A model generated the notes under the pieces. The model was not told the DNA's origin. It was given only the letters and a program-made list of their open reading frames with translations, and did not search any database. A program made the translations under genes and the position numbers. From assembly GCA_963753285.1 (NCBI GenBank), contig CAVWBT010000002.1, forward strand, positions 62,001-126,000: DNA of 64,000 bases, written 5' to 3'. Below, piece after piece: positions 50,079-59,399 of this stretch. Source of the stretch: JAHEDH01 sp963753285. GTDB lineage: Bacteria; Actinomycetota; Acidimicrobiia; Spongiisociales; ZC4RG35. Within the stretch, counting starts at the first letter, position 1. Every line of letters starts with the position of its first letter.

Positions 50079-52409
50079 TCACCTTCTGCGGATCGAGTGC
50101 AGCGCAATGCGCTCTTTGATGCGTTCCGTCGGCTTCTGATACTGGCTCAGCCGGTTGTCGGCTACCTCGAAGGCCCTTCGCCCATCGCCGATCGGTGAGC
50201 CCCCGTACGCGATCGCGCTGTAGATGCGGGCGAGCGGCACCAGATCGGGGTGCCTGGCCTCTGCGATCTCGATCGGCGTCAGATCCTCGGAGACGTCTGA
50301 TCCGAGGTCTCTGAGACGATCGGTGATCTCCATCCACGCGACCTCGACGTTGCCGGTGGCCACTGCAGCGAGCCGCCTGCGCCGACGCAACGTCTTGTAG
50401 GCGGGCAGGGCCGCTGCGGCTGTGATGAGCAGCAGCGCCCACACCGACCAACCCGGGATCTGGATGCCGTCGCCGGTTCGCAGGTCGGGAGTGGAGTCTC
50501 CGAGGAACTCGTCGAAGTCGGGGAGGATCGGGTCGCGTTCTCCCGGGAGACGACCGGAGCCGCCGACCGTCTCGGTGTCGTCGGGCGCTGGAACATATGC
50601 GCGGGCATCGAATCCGATCTCCTGCTGTCCGAGCGAGCGGTTGATCCCGTCCGCTCGCGGCGTCGGGTCGAACCTGACCCAGCCCTGGCCGTCCATCCAG
50701 ATCTCGACCCACGCATGGGCGTTGCGCTCTCGAACCACGATCAGCTCCGAGCCGTCCGCCTGATTGACGACCTCTCCGGGCGTGAACCCGAGCACGACCC
50801 TGCTCGGCAGGCCGAGTGATCGTGCCATGACCGCCATGGCGGTGGCGAACTGCTCGCAGTACCCGGTTCTGAAATTCTGGCTCTCGGGATCGAGGAGCCA
50901 ATCCTCGAGATCGAGCGAACTGTGGCCAGTGGTGACGTCGGTCGAGTAGACGAAATTGTCACCGTCCCGGAAGAAGGCCTCCAGGATCAGCGCTTTCTCG
51001 AAACGGGTGAAGCCGGGCTCGGTGATCTCACGCGCAGCTGTCTTCACCGCAAGCGAGACATCGTCCGGCAGCTCGAGATACGGGTCGACCTCTGGCGGCC
51101 TCGGGACGAAGTTCACCGGCCTGGCCTCGAGGTCGATGGCTCCCTGGTTGACGGCCTCGCCGAAGATCGGGCTCAACTCCCCGCCCAACGAGGCGAGTTG
51201 TGCGATGTCGGGGTCGGGAACATCGGCCCGGAACTCGTACTCCCATCCCTCGCGGCTGCGGACGTCGATGCCGATGGACCCGTCCTCACGAACCCGGAAG
51301 CTGTCGTCGATCAGCGCGTTGGGGCTCTCGAAGGCCGTCGTGGAGTACAGCACCGGGAGCAGTTGCTGGGTCAGTCCGGCGATCCGGACCCGAGCGCTCA
51401 TCTCGATCGTCGGCCCCTGGAACTGCCACTCCTCCCGCTCGTAGCGGGTCTCACCCTGTTGAGAGAAGGTCTGAGCCCCCGGAATCCAGTTCTCCCCGTC
51501 GAACACGTCGAGGCTGATCAGCCGCCAGTAGAGCTCGCCGTTGTCCGGGGCGGAGTCGCTCACTCTTGCGAAGAACACGGGGTCGTCGCTCAGCGACACG
51601 ACGTTCTGCTGGAGCCCGACGAACAGGTTCAGCGAGGAGCCCTGGCCGTAGAGTCCGGTCCCGATGCCACTGTTCGCCCTCCAGTCGATGGAGCCTGCCT
51701 CGGGAACCGTCGAGGCGAACGCAGAGGTGGCGGCGACGCCGGACACGATCATGATCGTTGCGAGGGCGGCGGGCAGGGCTCCCGATCTGCGCGTGATCAT
51801 CAGGCCGCCCGAATCCCGGAGCCGGCCGGTGCGCCTGTCTTCTCCCGGGCCCGCCGCGAGAACCGAGAGCGTGGCGACGATCGCAAACGCCGCAATCCAC
51901 GTCACGGTGGAGTCTCGACGATCGAGCGTCGCCAACTGGAGGTAGAAGACGAGAGCGGGGGCCGAGCCGATCCAGGAGCGCTCGGTCACTGCCGAGGCTG
52001 CGAGGAGCGCTCCGAAGCCCCAGAAGAGCGAGCCGATCGCCGCGATGAGCCCCGGGATGGGCAAGACGGGTGCGGCCCCGAAACGAAACACCTCCGCCGC
52101 GAACGACATCTCGCTCGCGAGCACATCGAACGTCTCAGCAGTCGGCACGACCCCGAAACTCAACGTGCCGGGCGCCATGATCCGGAGACCTGCGATCACG
52201 ATGGCGACGAGGTTGATCGACGCCACCGAGATCCAGGAGATGCGGTAGCTCGCAGCGACCCAGGTGATCACACCGCCCATCACCGCCATCGCCAGCACGA
52301 TGACCACCCAGGACGGCCCGGACGTCGTCGGTTGCAGCAGGCGCGTCAGCCGTGCAGCGGCCAGTGCGAGGGCCAGCGCCCCTGTCAGCCAGCGGAGGTG
52401 CCGAGCCAT
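50079..52409 (-). CDS. TgpA-type membrane transglutaminase-like protein
   Basis: With the ATG at 52409 the protein has 776 residues. It has an N-terminal block of membrane helices (about 1-230), an outside transglutaminase-like domain with the triad C518 (GYCEQF), H565 (NAHAW) and D581 (FDPTP), one more membrane helix (near 655-675) and a DUF4129-like cytoplasmic tail. The family is implicated in cell-envelope or peptide processing. It overlaps the DUF58 gene by 25 nt; moxR-DUF58-tgpA is a common operon. Confidence 0.92.
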   Translation of the reverse strand: MARHLRWLTGALALALAAARLTRLLQPTTSGPSWVVIVLAMAVMGGVITWVAASYRISWISVASINLVAIVIAGLRIMAPGTLSFGVVPTAETFDVLASEMSFAAEVFRFGAAPVLPIPGLIAAIGSLFWGFGALLAASAVTERSWIGSAPALVFYLQLATLDRRDSTVTWIAAFAIVATLSVLAAGPGEDRRTGRLRDSGGLMITRRSGALPAALATIMIVSGVAATSAFASTVPEAGSIDWRANSGIGTGLYGQGSSLNLFVGLQQNVVSLSDDPVFFARVSDSAPDNGELYWRLISLDVFDGENWIPGAQTFSQQGETRYEREEWQFQGPTIEMSARVRIAGLTQQLLPVLYSTTAFESPNALIDDSFRVREDGSIGIDVRSREGWEYEFRADVPDPDIAQLASLGGELSPIFGEAVNQGAIDLEARPVNFVPRPPEVDPYLELPDDVSLAVKTAAREITEPGFTRFEKALILEAFFRDGDNFVYSTDVTTGHSSLDLEDWLLDPESQNFRTGYCEQFATAMAVMARSLGLPSRVVLGFTPGEVVNQADGSELIVVRERNAHAWVEIWMDGQGWVRFDPTPRADGINRSLGQQEIGFDARAYVPAPDDTETVGGSGRLPGERDPILPDFDEFLGDSTPDLRTGDGIQIPGWSVWALLLITAAAALPAYKTLRRRRRLAAVATGNVEVAWMEITDRLRDLGSDVSEDLTPIEIAEARHPDLVPLARIYSAIAYGGSPIGDGRRAFEVADNRLSQYQKPTERIKERIALHSIRRR

Positions 52410-53563
52410 TGTCTGTTCGTGAGGGAGGCCCAGGCTGTCGCCCAGGAGTCGTCTGGTTTCACTGCGATGGTGAGGGCGCCGGCGCGTTGCAGCGACAGGA
52501 GCGTCGTTGGTGAGGTGGCGGTGGCGCTCATCACGATCGTGCTCCGATAGTCGCGTGAGAGGAGCCGGTGGACCTCGAGGAGTTCGTGATCGGCGACTCC
52601 GGTGACCAACACCAGTGCGCCGCCGCGGCCCGTCTGGCGTACCCGGCTGGCGACGGCTCGCAGATCGAGATCTTCTTCGACGTCGACCATCGCGAGACGC
52701 TCCATCACCGTCGAGTAAGAATCCACGCCCAACGTCTGGGCTCCGCCCGCCCAGAGATCGGCGTCGAACCCCGATCGGGCGAGATGGCGAACCACCGACG
52801 CCGCGCCCCTCACCGCCTTCTCGAAGTGGTCGCTCGACTCGTAGGCACTCTTGCGCAAGTCGAACAGCACCAGCGCCCGCGACTGCCATGGGGTCTCCAT
52901 CTGCTTGATCATCAGCGCGTCGTTGCGAGCCGACGACGGCCAGTGGACGAACCTGAGATCGTCGCCCTGCTCGTACTCACGGAGGGTGAAGAAGTCCTCG
53001 CCGCCGTTCTGGGAGAACTCCGGGCGGGACGCCTGCATCGCAGGATCCTTCCCACGAGTGATCGGAAAGCCGTTGAGTTCCTCGACCTCGGGATAGACGA
53101 TCAGCCGGTCGGTCGAGTCGAGCATCTGCTCAGTGAACGCGAACCCGAGCGGATCGGTCACGCGAATCGTCGCCGGTCCGACCTGATAGACGCCCCGAGG
53201 CCGGCACACGATACGATACCCGGCGTCGGCGGTGGTCTTGGCGGGAAGTCGACCGATCTGGAACACGGCCGATCCGAGTTCCCCGACGTCTTCGGTGAAC
53301 TCGGCGTTGATCAGGGAGCGTCGTCCCCGATTCGACACCTTGCTGTCCACCGCCGCTTCGTCTCCCTCGTGGACGAGCGTGGGTGAGAGATGGCGCGTCA
53401 CGCCGACATCGGTCAGCCCGAAGCGCGTCTGGAGCAGCGAAAACGTCAGTCCCGAGGCGACGAGCGCTCCACCGGCGAGGAACTCGATCTCGCCCAGGAC
53501 GATCCAGAGGATGACCAGGGCGACGGAGATCCCGGAGAACGCCCAACCTCGCTCTGTCAGCAT
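52385..53563 (-). CDS. DUF58 domain protein
   Basis: The 392-residue protein has two N-terminal membrane helices (about 8-45) and a von Willebrand A-like DUF58 domain with the diagnostic REYEQGDDLRFVHWPSSAR near 198-216. It sits between moxR and tgpA and is expected to bind the MoxR ATPase, which remodels a target complex. Its ATG overlaps the moxR stop (1 nt). Confidence 0.93.
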   Translation of the reverse strand: MLTERGWAFSGISVALVILWIVLGEIEFLAGGALVASGLTFSLLQTRFGLTDVGVTRHLSPTLVHEGDEAAVDSKVSNRGRRSLINAEFTEDVGELGSAVFQIGRLPAKTTADAGYRIVCRPRGVYQVGPATIRVTDPLGFAFTEQMLDSTDRLIVYPEVEELNGFPITRGKDPAMQASRPEFSQNGGEDFFTLREYEQGDDLRFVHWPSSARNDALMIKQMETPWQSRALVLFDLRKSAYESSDHFEKAVRGAASVVRHLARSGFDADLWAGGAQTLGVDSYSTVMERLAMVDVEEDLDLRAVASRVRQTGRGGALVLVTGVADHELLEVHRLLSRDYRSTIVMSATATSPTTLLSLQRAGALTIAVKPDDSWATAWASLTNRQWLGTSAG

Positions 53564-54540
53564 CAGTTGGTGATGCGGGTCGCTGAGGGGACTCGAAGAG
53601 ATGCCAGCACCGATTCGATCGTCTTGGCGAGCCCGGTACCCCTCATCTGTGCCTCGGGTCGCAGTGCCATCCGGTGCTCGAGCACCGGCAGTGCGAGCGC
53701 CTTGACGTCATCCGGAGCCACGAACTCGCGTCCGTCGGCAGCCGCCCTCGCCCGGGCGACTCGCTGGAGGAAGAGCGCCGAACGAGGCGAGGCGCCCAGC
53801 AGGATCTCGGGATTCGATCGGGTCCCTTCGACGAGATCGATGATGTATCCCTTGATCGGGTCCGACACGTGGACGGTTCGGGCGATGTCGATCATCTCGA
53901 CGACTTCGGCCGCCGTGACGACCGGTTCGAGGTCGAGGAACGTGGAGCGGACTCCGTGCGTGTCGAGGATCTCGAGTTCCTTCGCGCGTGACGGATATCC
54001 GATCGTCACTCTCATCATGAAGCGATCCAGTTGGGCCTCGGGCAGGGGGTAGGTGCCCTCGTGCTCCAGTGGGTTCTGGGTGGCGACCACGATGAACGGA
54101 GGCGCCAACGTCCGTGTGATGCCATCGCTGGTCACCTGGCGTTCGGCCATCGCCTCGAGCAGGGCGGCTTGGGTCTTGGGGCTCGCCCGGTTGATCTCGT
54201 CGCCGACGACGACGTTTGCGAAGATCGCGCCTTCCTTGAAGACGAACTCCGAGGCCTGCCGATCCCAGATGGATACGCCGGTGACGTCCGACGGAAGGAG
54301 ATCGGGGGTGAACTGGATCCGGTTGAACGTACAGTCGATCGACCGCGCCATCGACTTGGCGAGCAGCGTCTTGCCGACGCCGGGAACGTCTTCGATCAGC
54401 ACGTGACCCTCGGCGAACAGGCACAACAACACCAGCTCGACGGCCTCCCGCTTCCCCTGGATGACCCGCTCGACGTTCGATGCGACCGCATCGAAACGCG
54501 AGGCGAATTTCTCGATCTGATCGGTCGTCACCGTGTTCAC
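53563..54540 (-). CDS. MoxR-type AAA+ ATPase
   Basis: The 325-residue protein has Walker A GVGKTLLAKS near 58-67, Walker B VVGDEINRASPKTQAALLEAM near 118 and the sensor ATQNPLEHEGTYPLPEAQLDRF. It is a chaperone-like ATPase working with the VWA protein encoded next. The start is GTG at 54540. It is the first gene of the operon and is divergent from the small-protein genes at 54.7 kb. Confidence 0.94.
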   Translation of the reverse strand: MNTVTTDQIEKFASRFDAVASNVERVIQGKREAVELVLLCLFAEGHVLIEDVPGVGKTLLAKSMARSIDCTFNRIQFTPDLLPSDVTGVSIWDRQASEFVFKEGAIFANVVVGDEINRASPKTQAALLEAMAERQVTSDGITRTLAPPFIVVATQNPLEHEGTYPLPEAQLDRFMMRVTIGYPSRAKELEILDTHGVRSTFLDLEPVVTAAEVVEMIDIARTVHVSDPIKGYIIDLVEGTRSNPEILLGASPRSALFLQRVARARAAADGREFVAPDDVKALALPVLEHRMALRPEAQMRGTGLAKTIESVLASLRVPSATRITN

Positions 54541-54690
54541 GCTGGATTCTCTCCCTCGATAGCGCTCGAAATTGTACCCCTGGTCAAAAGATGTCTCCCG
54601 GGTAGCCTGTATGTCGGAGGCAGCGTCGGGTGCGCCGGTACGATCTCACTGGATCGAACGGCTTGCCAGACGGAACATGGAGTCGGGGTG

Positions 54691-54921
54691 GTGCGGATGC
54701 TTGGGAGATGGGTTGCGGTCATTGCAGAGTCGCTGCGCGTCGCCCTCTCTCACACACGCCGAGCCTGGTGGCGCACCGGCAATCGGCTTCCGGGGCCGTC
54801 GACGGCGCATCTCAGATGGAGACTCGAGACGGCCTACGGGGATCCCGATGTCGGCGCCGATTGGACGGACATGGTCGACTTCATCGAGTGGAGAAGGCGG
54901 CAGCGAAGGGCACGGGGATGA
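54691..54921 (+). CDS. Small basic protein of the divergent pair
   Basis: The 76-residue protein (GTG 54691; ATG 54697 is the alternative) is rich in Arg and Trp: VALSHTRRAWWRTGNRLPGP, then HLRWRLETAYGDPD, then DFIEWRRRQRR. The composition and the good codon use suggest a real gene, and it precedes another gene by 10 nt. No family is assigned. A TAGCCT box lies at 54601. Confidence 0.6.
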   Translation: MRMLGRWVAVIAESLRVALSHTRRAWWRTGNRLPGPSTAHLRWRLETAYGDPDVGADWTDMVDFIEWRRRQRRARG

Positions 54922-54931
54922 TGGGACGAAC

Positions 54932-55573
54932 ATGACAGGGCTGGAACAGAGACTGCGCGACGTCGAAGGCGTTTCGGACATCGTCATCGAACTCAGCGAC
55001 GAGGGGTTGGACGGGATTCGCGTCCGGATGAGCGAGGGCACCGATGAGTCGGCCGTCCTCGAAGAGATCCGGCGGATCCTCGTGGCCTACGGTTTGAAGG
55101 GCTCGACCAGGAGGCGTGGTTCGACGAGCTCCCCGATTCCCGAATTGGAGTTGGAGGGCGATTCCGACGGCCCCGACACTCCGGACATCGTCGACCTTCG
55201 CGAGCCGGACGTGTCGGAACCGGTCCATCAACCTCGGCGTCGCCCTGACCTTCCCGCTCCGGCGATCATCCCCGCCGGAGATCAGCTGACGGTGCGGCTC
55301 AGCGACGGTGTGAGAGTGGTCGAGGCCGTCGCCGAGGCGACGCCCCTCGGCGCTGCCGATGCGATGATCCGGGCGCTGTGCGAGTGGAAGGGCGCCGCGT
55401 TCCCGTCGCGGATCGCGATCGATCGTCTCGACATCGACGGCACGGATCTCGTCATCATCGTCGCACGGCGCAATTCGACTGCGGCAGTGGGCTCGAGCGC
55501 CATCCGTGGGAGCCTGGCCGTTGCGCTCCGGGATGCCTGCGGACACATCGTCGACCAGCTGGACAGGCTCTGA
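54932..55573 (+). CDS. Hypothetical protein, 213 residues
   Basis: The soluble protein has an N-terminal region (1-60) that looks like an alpha/beta unit (VSDIVIELSDEGLDGIRVRM), an acidic Pro/Asp linker (70-115) and a C-terminal region (about 115-213) with alternating strands and helices (LSDGVRVVEAVAEATPLGAADAMIRAL). The two halves may be related folds. I recognise no family. It is co-directional with the small basic protein. Confidence 0.7.
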   Translation: MTGLEQRLRDVEGVSDIVIELSDEGLDGIRVRMSEGTDESAVLEEIRRILVAYGLKGSTRRRGSTSSPIPELELEGDSDGPDTPDIVDLREPDVSEPVHQPRRRPDLPAPAIIPAGDQLTVRLSDGVRVVEAVAEATPLGAADAMIRALCEWKGAAFPSRIAIDRLDIDGTDLVIIVARRNSTAAVGSSAIRGSLAVALRDACGHIVDQLDRL

Positions 55574-55644
55574 TCGGCCGGGTGTGAGCGCGTGAAAACG
55601 CTCTGAACGCTCCCGGTGCCCGGGTATCCTCCTCGCAGGAGGCG

Positions 55645-56145
55645 ATGGTGTCAGGCGCGCTGATCCTGAACGCAACATACGAACCGCTCTCGGTGGTGAG
55701 TAGTCGGCGCGCAGTCGTTCTCGTGATCCGGGGGAAGGCCTTGGTTCTCGAGAGTCAGGACGAGGAGTGGGCTTCGGAGTCGAGTTCGTTCGCCGTCCCG
55801 TCCGTCATCAGACTCACTCAGTTCGTCAAGGTTCCCTACCAACGGACCGTTCCGGTCACTCGTCGTGCCGTCTTCGGTCGTGACGGTCACATGTGCCAGT
55901 ACTGCCGCGGGCCGGCGGAGAGCATCGATCACGTCATTCCGAAGTCGCGCGGCGGCCAGAACACCTGGGACAACGTCGTGGCGGCGTGCCGGCGATGCAA
56001 CGTCAGGAAGGGAAGCCGGCTTCCGTCGGAGGCGAATCTCACCCTGCTCAAGCGCCCCGAGCCGCCACAACGCTACGGATGGATCTACGCGTCGGCGGGC
56101 TATCGCTTCGACCCCGTCTGGAACCGATACCTGCTCGCCGGCTGA
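55645..56145 (+). CDS. HNH endonuclease family protein
   Basis: The 166-residue protein has an N-terminal strand-rich part (ALILNATYEPLSVVSSRRAV) and an HNH domain with the zinc cysteines in CQYC and CRRC around SIDHVIPKSRGGQNTWDNVVAA. This two-part layout is a conserved actinobacterial/cyanobacterial group whose cellular role is unknown; it is not a homing endonuclease in an intron here. AGGAGG precedes the ATG by 4 nt and TATCCT lies further upstream. Confidence 0.9.
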   Translation: MVSGALILNATYEPLSVVSSRRAVVLVIRGKALVLESQDEEWASESSSFAVPSVIRLTQFVKVPYQRTVPVTRRAVFGRDGHMCQYCRGPAESIDHVIPKSRGGQNTWDNVVAACRRCNVRKGSRLPSEANLTLLKRPEPPQRYGWIYASAGYRFDPVWNRYLLAG

Positions 56146-56384
56146 GGCCCGATTCGACCGAGGATCGCGACTTCGGCCCATGACGTGTTAGCGTGATGGA
56201 AGCCACGTCGGGTGGAGGCCAGCGTTTCAACGCTTCCCCGATGATCGAATGGCGAGTTTCTCACCGGTTGGATTGCCTCTTCGGCCGACCCTCGCTCTCT
56301 TCACGTGCTCGACGCGCGTCGGAGTGCCGGGCCGAGATCGAACGACATCCAACAACCTCCCCGACAGGGGAGAGGAGAGACAAC

Positions 56385-57923
56385 ATGACCACCACCTTTG
56401 CCCAGCTGGGTGTTCCCAGCAAGCTCGCCGACGCCCTCGTGGCCAGAGGCATCGTCGAGCCCTTCCCCGTTCAGACGGCCACCATTCCCGACGCCCTCGC
56501 AGGACGTGACGTCTGCGGCAAGGCTCCGACCGGGTCGGGCAAGACGTTCGCCTTCGGCCTCCCGCTTCTCGCGAAGGTCGAGAAGGCCAAGAAGGGCCGG
56601 CCCAGGGCGTTGGTGCTCGCTCCGACGCGTGAGCTCGCAGAGCAGATCAAGAAGGAACTCGCACCGCTCGCAACCAGCGTCGGTCGCAACGTCTTCGCCG
56701 TGTATGGCGGGGTCGGGTACGGCGGTCAGATCTCAGCGATGCGCAAGGGTGTCGACATCCTCGTGGCCTGCCCCGGCAGGCTCGAGGATCTGATCGAGCA
56801 GGGGATCGTCGATCTCTCCGACGCCGACCTCGTCGTGTTGGACGAGGCAGACCGCATGGCGGACATGGGCTTCATGCCCTCGGTCATGCGACTCCTCGAC
56901 CAGACCTCGCAGCAGCGTCAGACGTTGCTGTTCAGCGCCACGCTCGACGGAGACATCGCCAAGCTCTCGAAGCGCTATCAGAACGACCCGGTGCGCCACG
57001 AGACCGCGTCCGTGGAAACCGACGAGCTCGATGCGGTTCATCACTTCTGGCTGGTCGATCACCACGATCGAACCCAGCACACCGCGGACCTGATCAATCA
57101 GTCCGGCAAGTCGATCGTCTTCACGCGCACCCGACACGGCGCCGACCGGCTCGCCAAGCAGCTCGACAAGCTGGGCGTTCGCTCTGTTGCGATGCACGGC
57201 GGTCGCTCACAGAACCAGCGTCAACGTGCGCTGGACGCCTTTTCGTCTGGCAAGGCCAAGGCGTTGATCGCCACCGACGTTGCGGCGCGGGGCATCCACG
57301 TCGACGACGTCGCCAGTGTGATCCACTTCGATCCTGCCGGCGATCACAAGGACTATCTGCATCGCTCGGGTCGGACCGCACGGGCCGGTGCCACCGGCAC
57401 CGTCGTGACGCTCGTCACGCACGAGCAGAAGCGTGATGTCCTCAAGATGCAGCGCGACATCGACCTCGATGCGCCGCTGGCTCGACCGGACATCGCATCG
57501 CTGGCGGATTCGGGTCACCGGATCGGTGACAGGTCGACATCCAGGACTCGTGAGGGAGGGGAGCGTCGAGACGACCGGCCCCGCGAGGATCGTTCGAAGC
57601 GTCCTTCCAACGGCAAGAAGAACGGCGCGGGTCGGCTGGAGCGCCATGAGCGCCCTGCGCCGACGGCGGTCGACGGTTCGCAGCGGGTCTACGTCGCCAA
57701 TCTCCCGTGGACGACGACCGACGGCGATCTCCACTCGATGTTTGCCCGGTACGGCATCGTCGAGGGCGCCGCGGTCGTGACCAACCGAAAGACCGGACGT
57801 TCCAAGGGATTCGGATTCGTCGAGATGCCGGCCAAAGACGCCAGTGAGGCGATCAGCGCACTCAACGGCTCCTCACTCGGCGGTCGCGATCTGCTGGTGA
57901 GGGTCGCCCGCCCACGCAACTGA
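56385..57923 (+). CDS. DEAD-box RNA helicase with C-terminal RRM
   Basis: The 512-residue protein has the Q motif, Walker A APTGSGKT near 45, D153-E-A-D156, SAT and HRSGRTARAG, that is both RecA-like domains (about 1-370). A basic, Arg/Glu/Ser-rich linker (about 375-430) is followed by a classical RNA recognition motif (433-512) with RNP2 VYVANLPW and RNP1 KGFGFVEM (474-481). It should unwind structured RNA, perhaps in the cold or during ribosome assembly. AGAGGAGAG lies before the ATG; about 190 nt of untranslated leader may precede it. Confidence 0.93.
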   Translation: MTTTFAQLGVPSKLADALVARGIVEPFPVQTATIPDALAGRDVCGKAPTGSGKTFAFGLPLLAKVEKAKKGRPRALVLAPTRELAEQIKKELAPLATSVGRNVFAVYGGVGYGGQISAMRKGVDILVACPGRLEDLIEQGIVDLSDADLVVLDEADRMADMGFMPSVMRLLDQTSQQRQTLLFSATLDGDIAKLSKRYQNDPVRHETASVETDELDAVHHFWLVDHHDRTQHTADLINQSGKSIVFTRTRHGADRLAKQLDKLGVRSVAMHGGRSQNQRQRALDAFSSGKAKALIATDVAARGIHVDDVASVIHFDPAGDHKDYLHRSGRTARAGATGTVVTLVTHEQKRDVLKMQRDIDLDAPLARPDIASLADSGHRIGDRSTSRTREGGERRDDRPREDRSKRPSNGKKNGAGRLERHERPAPTAVDGSQRVYVANLPWTTTDGDLHSMFARYGIVEGAAVVTNRKTGRSKGFGFVEMPAKDASEAISALNGSSLGGRDLLVRVARPRN

Positions 57924-57961
57924 GCTGCCCACGCAATTGAGTTGGACGTCCGCAAGCTGAA

Positions 57962-57989
57962 GAGAGGGCCCGCTCCGTAGGGCCCTCTC
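57962..57989 (+). terminator. Terminator after the helicase gene
   Basis: GAGAGGGCCC (57962-57971) pairs with GGGCCCTCTC (57980-57989) around 8 nt. A short TTT follows. It may serve both converging genes. Confidence 0.75.
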
Positions 57990-58002
57990 GCCGTTTCGCC
58001 GA

Positions 58003-58831
58003 TCAGGTCGGATCGCGTCGAACGATGTCGAACGATCGAACCACCTCAGCGCCGAGTCGTACAAGTCGGTGATGAGTGTGACGATTGGAGCGGGCGGTTT
58101 CGGTCAGAAACCATCGATGTCCCCACGTCGAGGCGGCTGCAACGCCTGCGCTGAGCAGTGCCGGCCCGATCATGGTTCCCCTCACTCGCGGCCGCGTTCG
58201 CGATGAGACCCAGGCGAGGACCTGAGGGGTTGCGCCAGAATCGGACCAGACCGACAAGTTCTCCCTCTCGATCGTCCCTGGCGACCAGGTACGCGGAAGG
58301 ATCGAACGGTGGAGATTCGCCCAGTTCGAGTGTCATTGCATCCGTATCGCCCGCCCAGCCGTCTGTCCCGGGGACGAGTTGGCGCGACTGGTTGTCCAAG
58401 CGAGTCAAATCCTCGACATCGACGTCGGTCGCCGAGAGGATGGAGAAACCGGTCGGAAGCCAGGCGCGGTCTGTGGCGTCTGCTGCGCGGTCGAATGCGA
58501 TCCGAAACACGTCCTCGGTCAGGGTGGTTTCGAATCCGAACGTGCGGAGGAGTGTGGACACTCGGCCGGCACCGTGATCGACGATCACATGGAGCGGCGC
58601 GCTCGTCGAGCCCGCCGCAATCTCGAGCAGCGTGCTGAGCCCCGGCTCATCCTTGCCGTACAACCGCAAGAACATCCGATCGTCGGGTCGTGAAGTCAGC
58701 TCGGCGCCGGCCACGACACGGGTCCCGATCCTGAGCAGCCATCTGCCCCGGGCATCACCATCGGATCGGTTCGGTCGGCCCGACAGCGCCTGCCAAGCGG
58801 CTGGATCGTGGTGTGCCTCGAGAATCTGCAC
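58003..58831 (-). pseudogene. GNAT acetyltransferase, frameshifted
   Basis: The frame from the GTG at 58831 reads a GNAT-like protein through ELVGLVRFWRNPSG, then loses similarity. The next frame continues with VRGTMIGPALLSAGVAAAST, the acetyl-CoA-binding segment, and NRHTHHRLVRLGAEVV to the stop at 58003. One base gained or lost near 58185-58210 (in a GCGGCCGCG run) would join them into about 275 residues with two GNAT-like halves. It may be a sequencing error or a recent mutation. TAGCTT lies 6 nt before the GTG. Confidence 0.75.
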
Positions 58832-58837
58832 ATCGAG

Positions 58838-58843
58838 AAGCTA
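58838..58843 (-). promoter_or_regulatory. -10-like TAGCTT, 6 nt before GTG
   Basis: TANNNT hexamer at leaderless spacing before the acetyltransferase start. Confidence 0.4.
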
Positions 58844-58875
58844 CATCCGCCAGGGAGGTCCTGCTTCGGGTTTGG

Positions 58876-59382
58876 TCAGGGGAACGTGAAGCGTGTGACG
58901 TCGGTCGGGAACGCGAACCAGGCGAGAGCCTTCGCAGGGGTGAACACGGTGAGTCCGCCTGCGTTCGCACCCTCCCATGCGTCGGCGGCGGGGGAGTAGC
59001 CGTGGTCGGCGTACTTCCGGCCGAACTCCGATGCGAGCTGGGCACCCAGTTCGAGCCCGGGTGGATCGGCCGGCCGACCGCCGCCCTCCAGGATCACCGC
59101 CTGTGCTCCGCTCTCGAGGTGGAGCGTGCAGGCCGGATTCGATCGGAGGTTCGTCGCATGCACCGTGGCCGGCGATCCGTCGTACCAGAAGCGCGACTCG
59201 AGCCACACACCCCACCTCGGGACGACGTGTGGCCGCCCATCGGGCCGCGTGGTCGACATCCAGTAGTGCAGCGAGTCCCGAAGTCGAGCCTCGACGGACT
59301 CCCAATCCAGCGTTCCCGCAGCGGTGTCCGGTACGCCGTAGCCGTCGGGCATGTCAGGTCGATCTATGCGCGGGGAGTGCAC
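58876..59382 (-). CDS. Pyridoxamine 5'-phosphate oxidase-like split-barrel protein (FMN/F420)
   Basis: The 168-residue protein has the flavin/deazaflavin split-barrel pattern: LHYWMSTTRPDGRPHVVPRW, FWYDGSPATVHATNLRSNP and CTLHLESGAQAVILEG. In actinobacteria this subgroup usually binds F420 or FMN; the substrate is unknown. The start is GTG at 59382 with TAGGCT 7 nt upstream; the ATG before PDGYGVPD is the alternative. Confidence 0.85.
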   Translation of the reverse strand: MHSPRIDRPDMPDGYGVPDTAAGTLDWESVEARLRDSLHYWMSTTRPDGRPHVVPRWGVWLESRFWYDGSPATVHATNLRSNPACTLHLESGAQAVILEGGGRPADPPGLELGAQLASEFGRKYADHGYSPAADAWEGANAGGLTVFTPAKALAWFAFPTDVTRFTFP

Positions 59383-59389
59383 CCCGGTC

Positions 59390-59395
59390 AGCCTA
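59390..59395 (-). promoter_or_regulatory. -10-like TAGGCT, 7 nt before GTG
   Basis: Leaderless spacing before the split-barrel gene. Confidence 0.45.
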
Positions 59396-59399
59396 TCGG

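Noticed and set aside
50922..52550. 542-codon plus-strand frame opposite the TgpA gene
   Set aside because: Shadow frame, Arg/Glu/Gly-rich without recognisable motifs.
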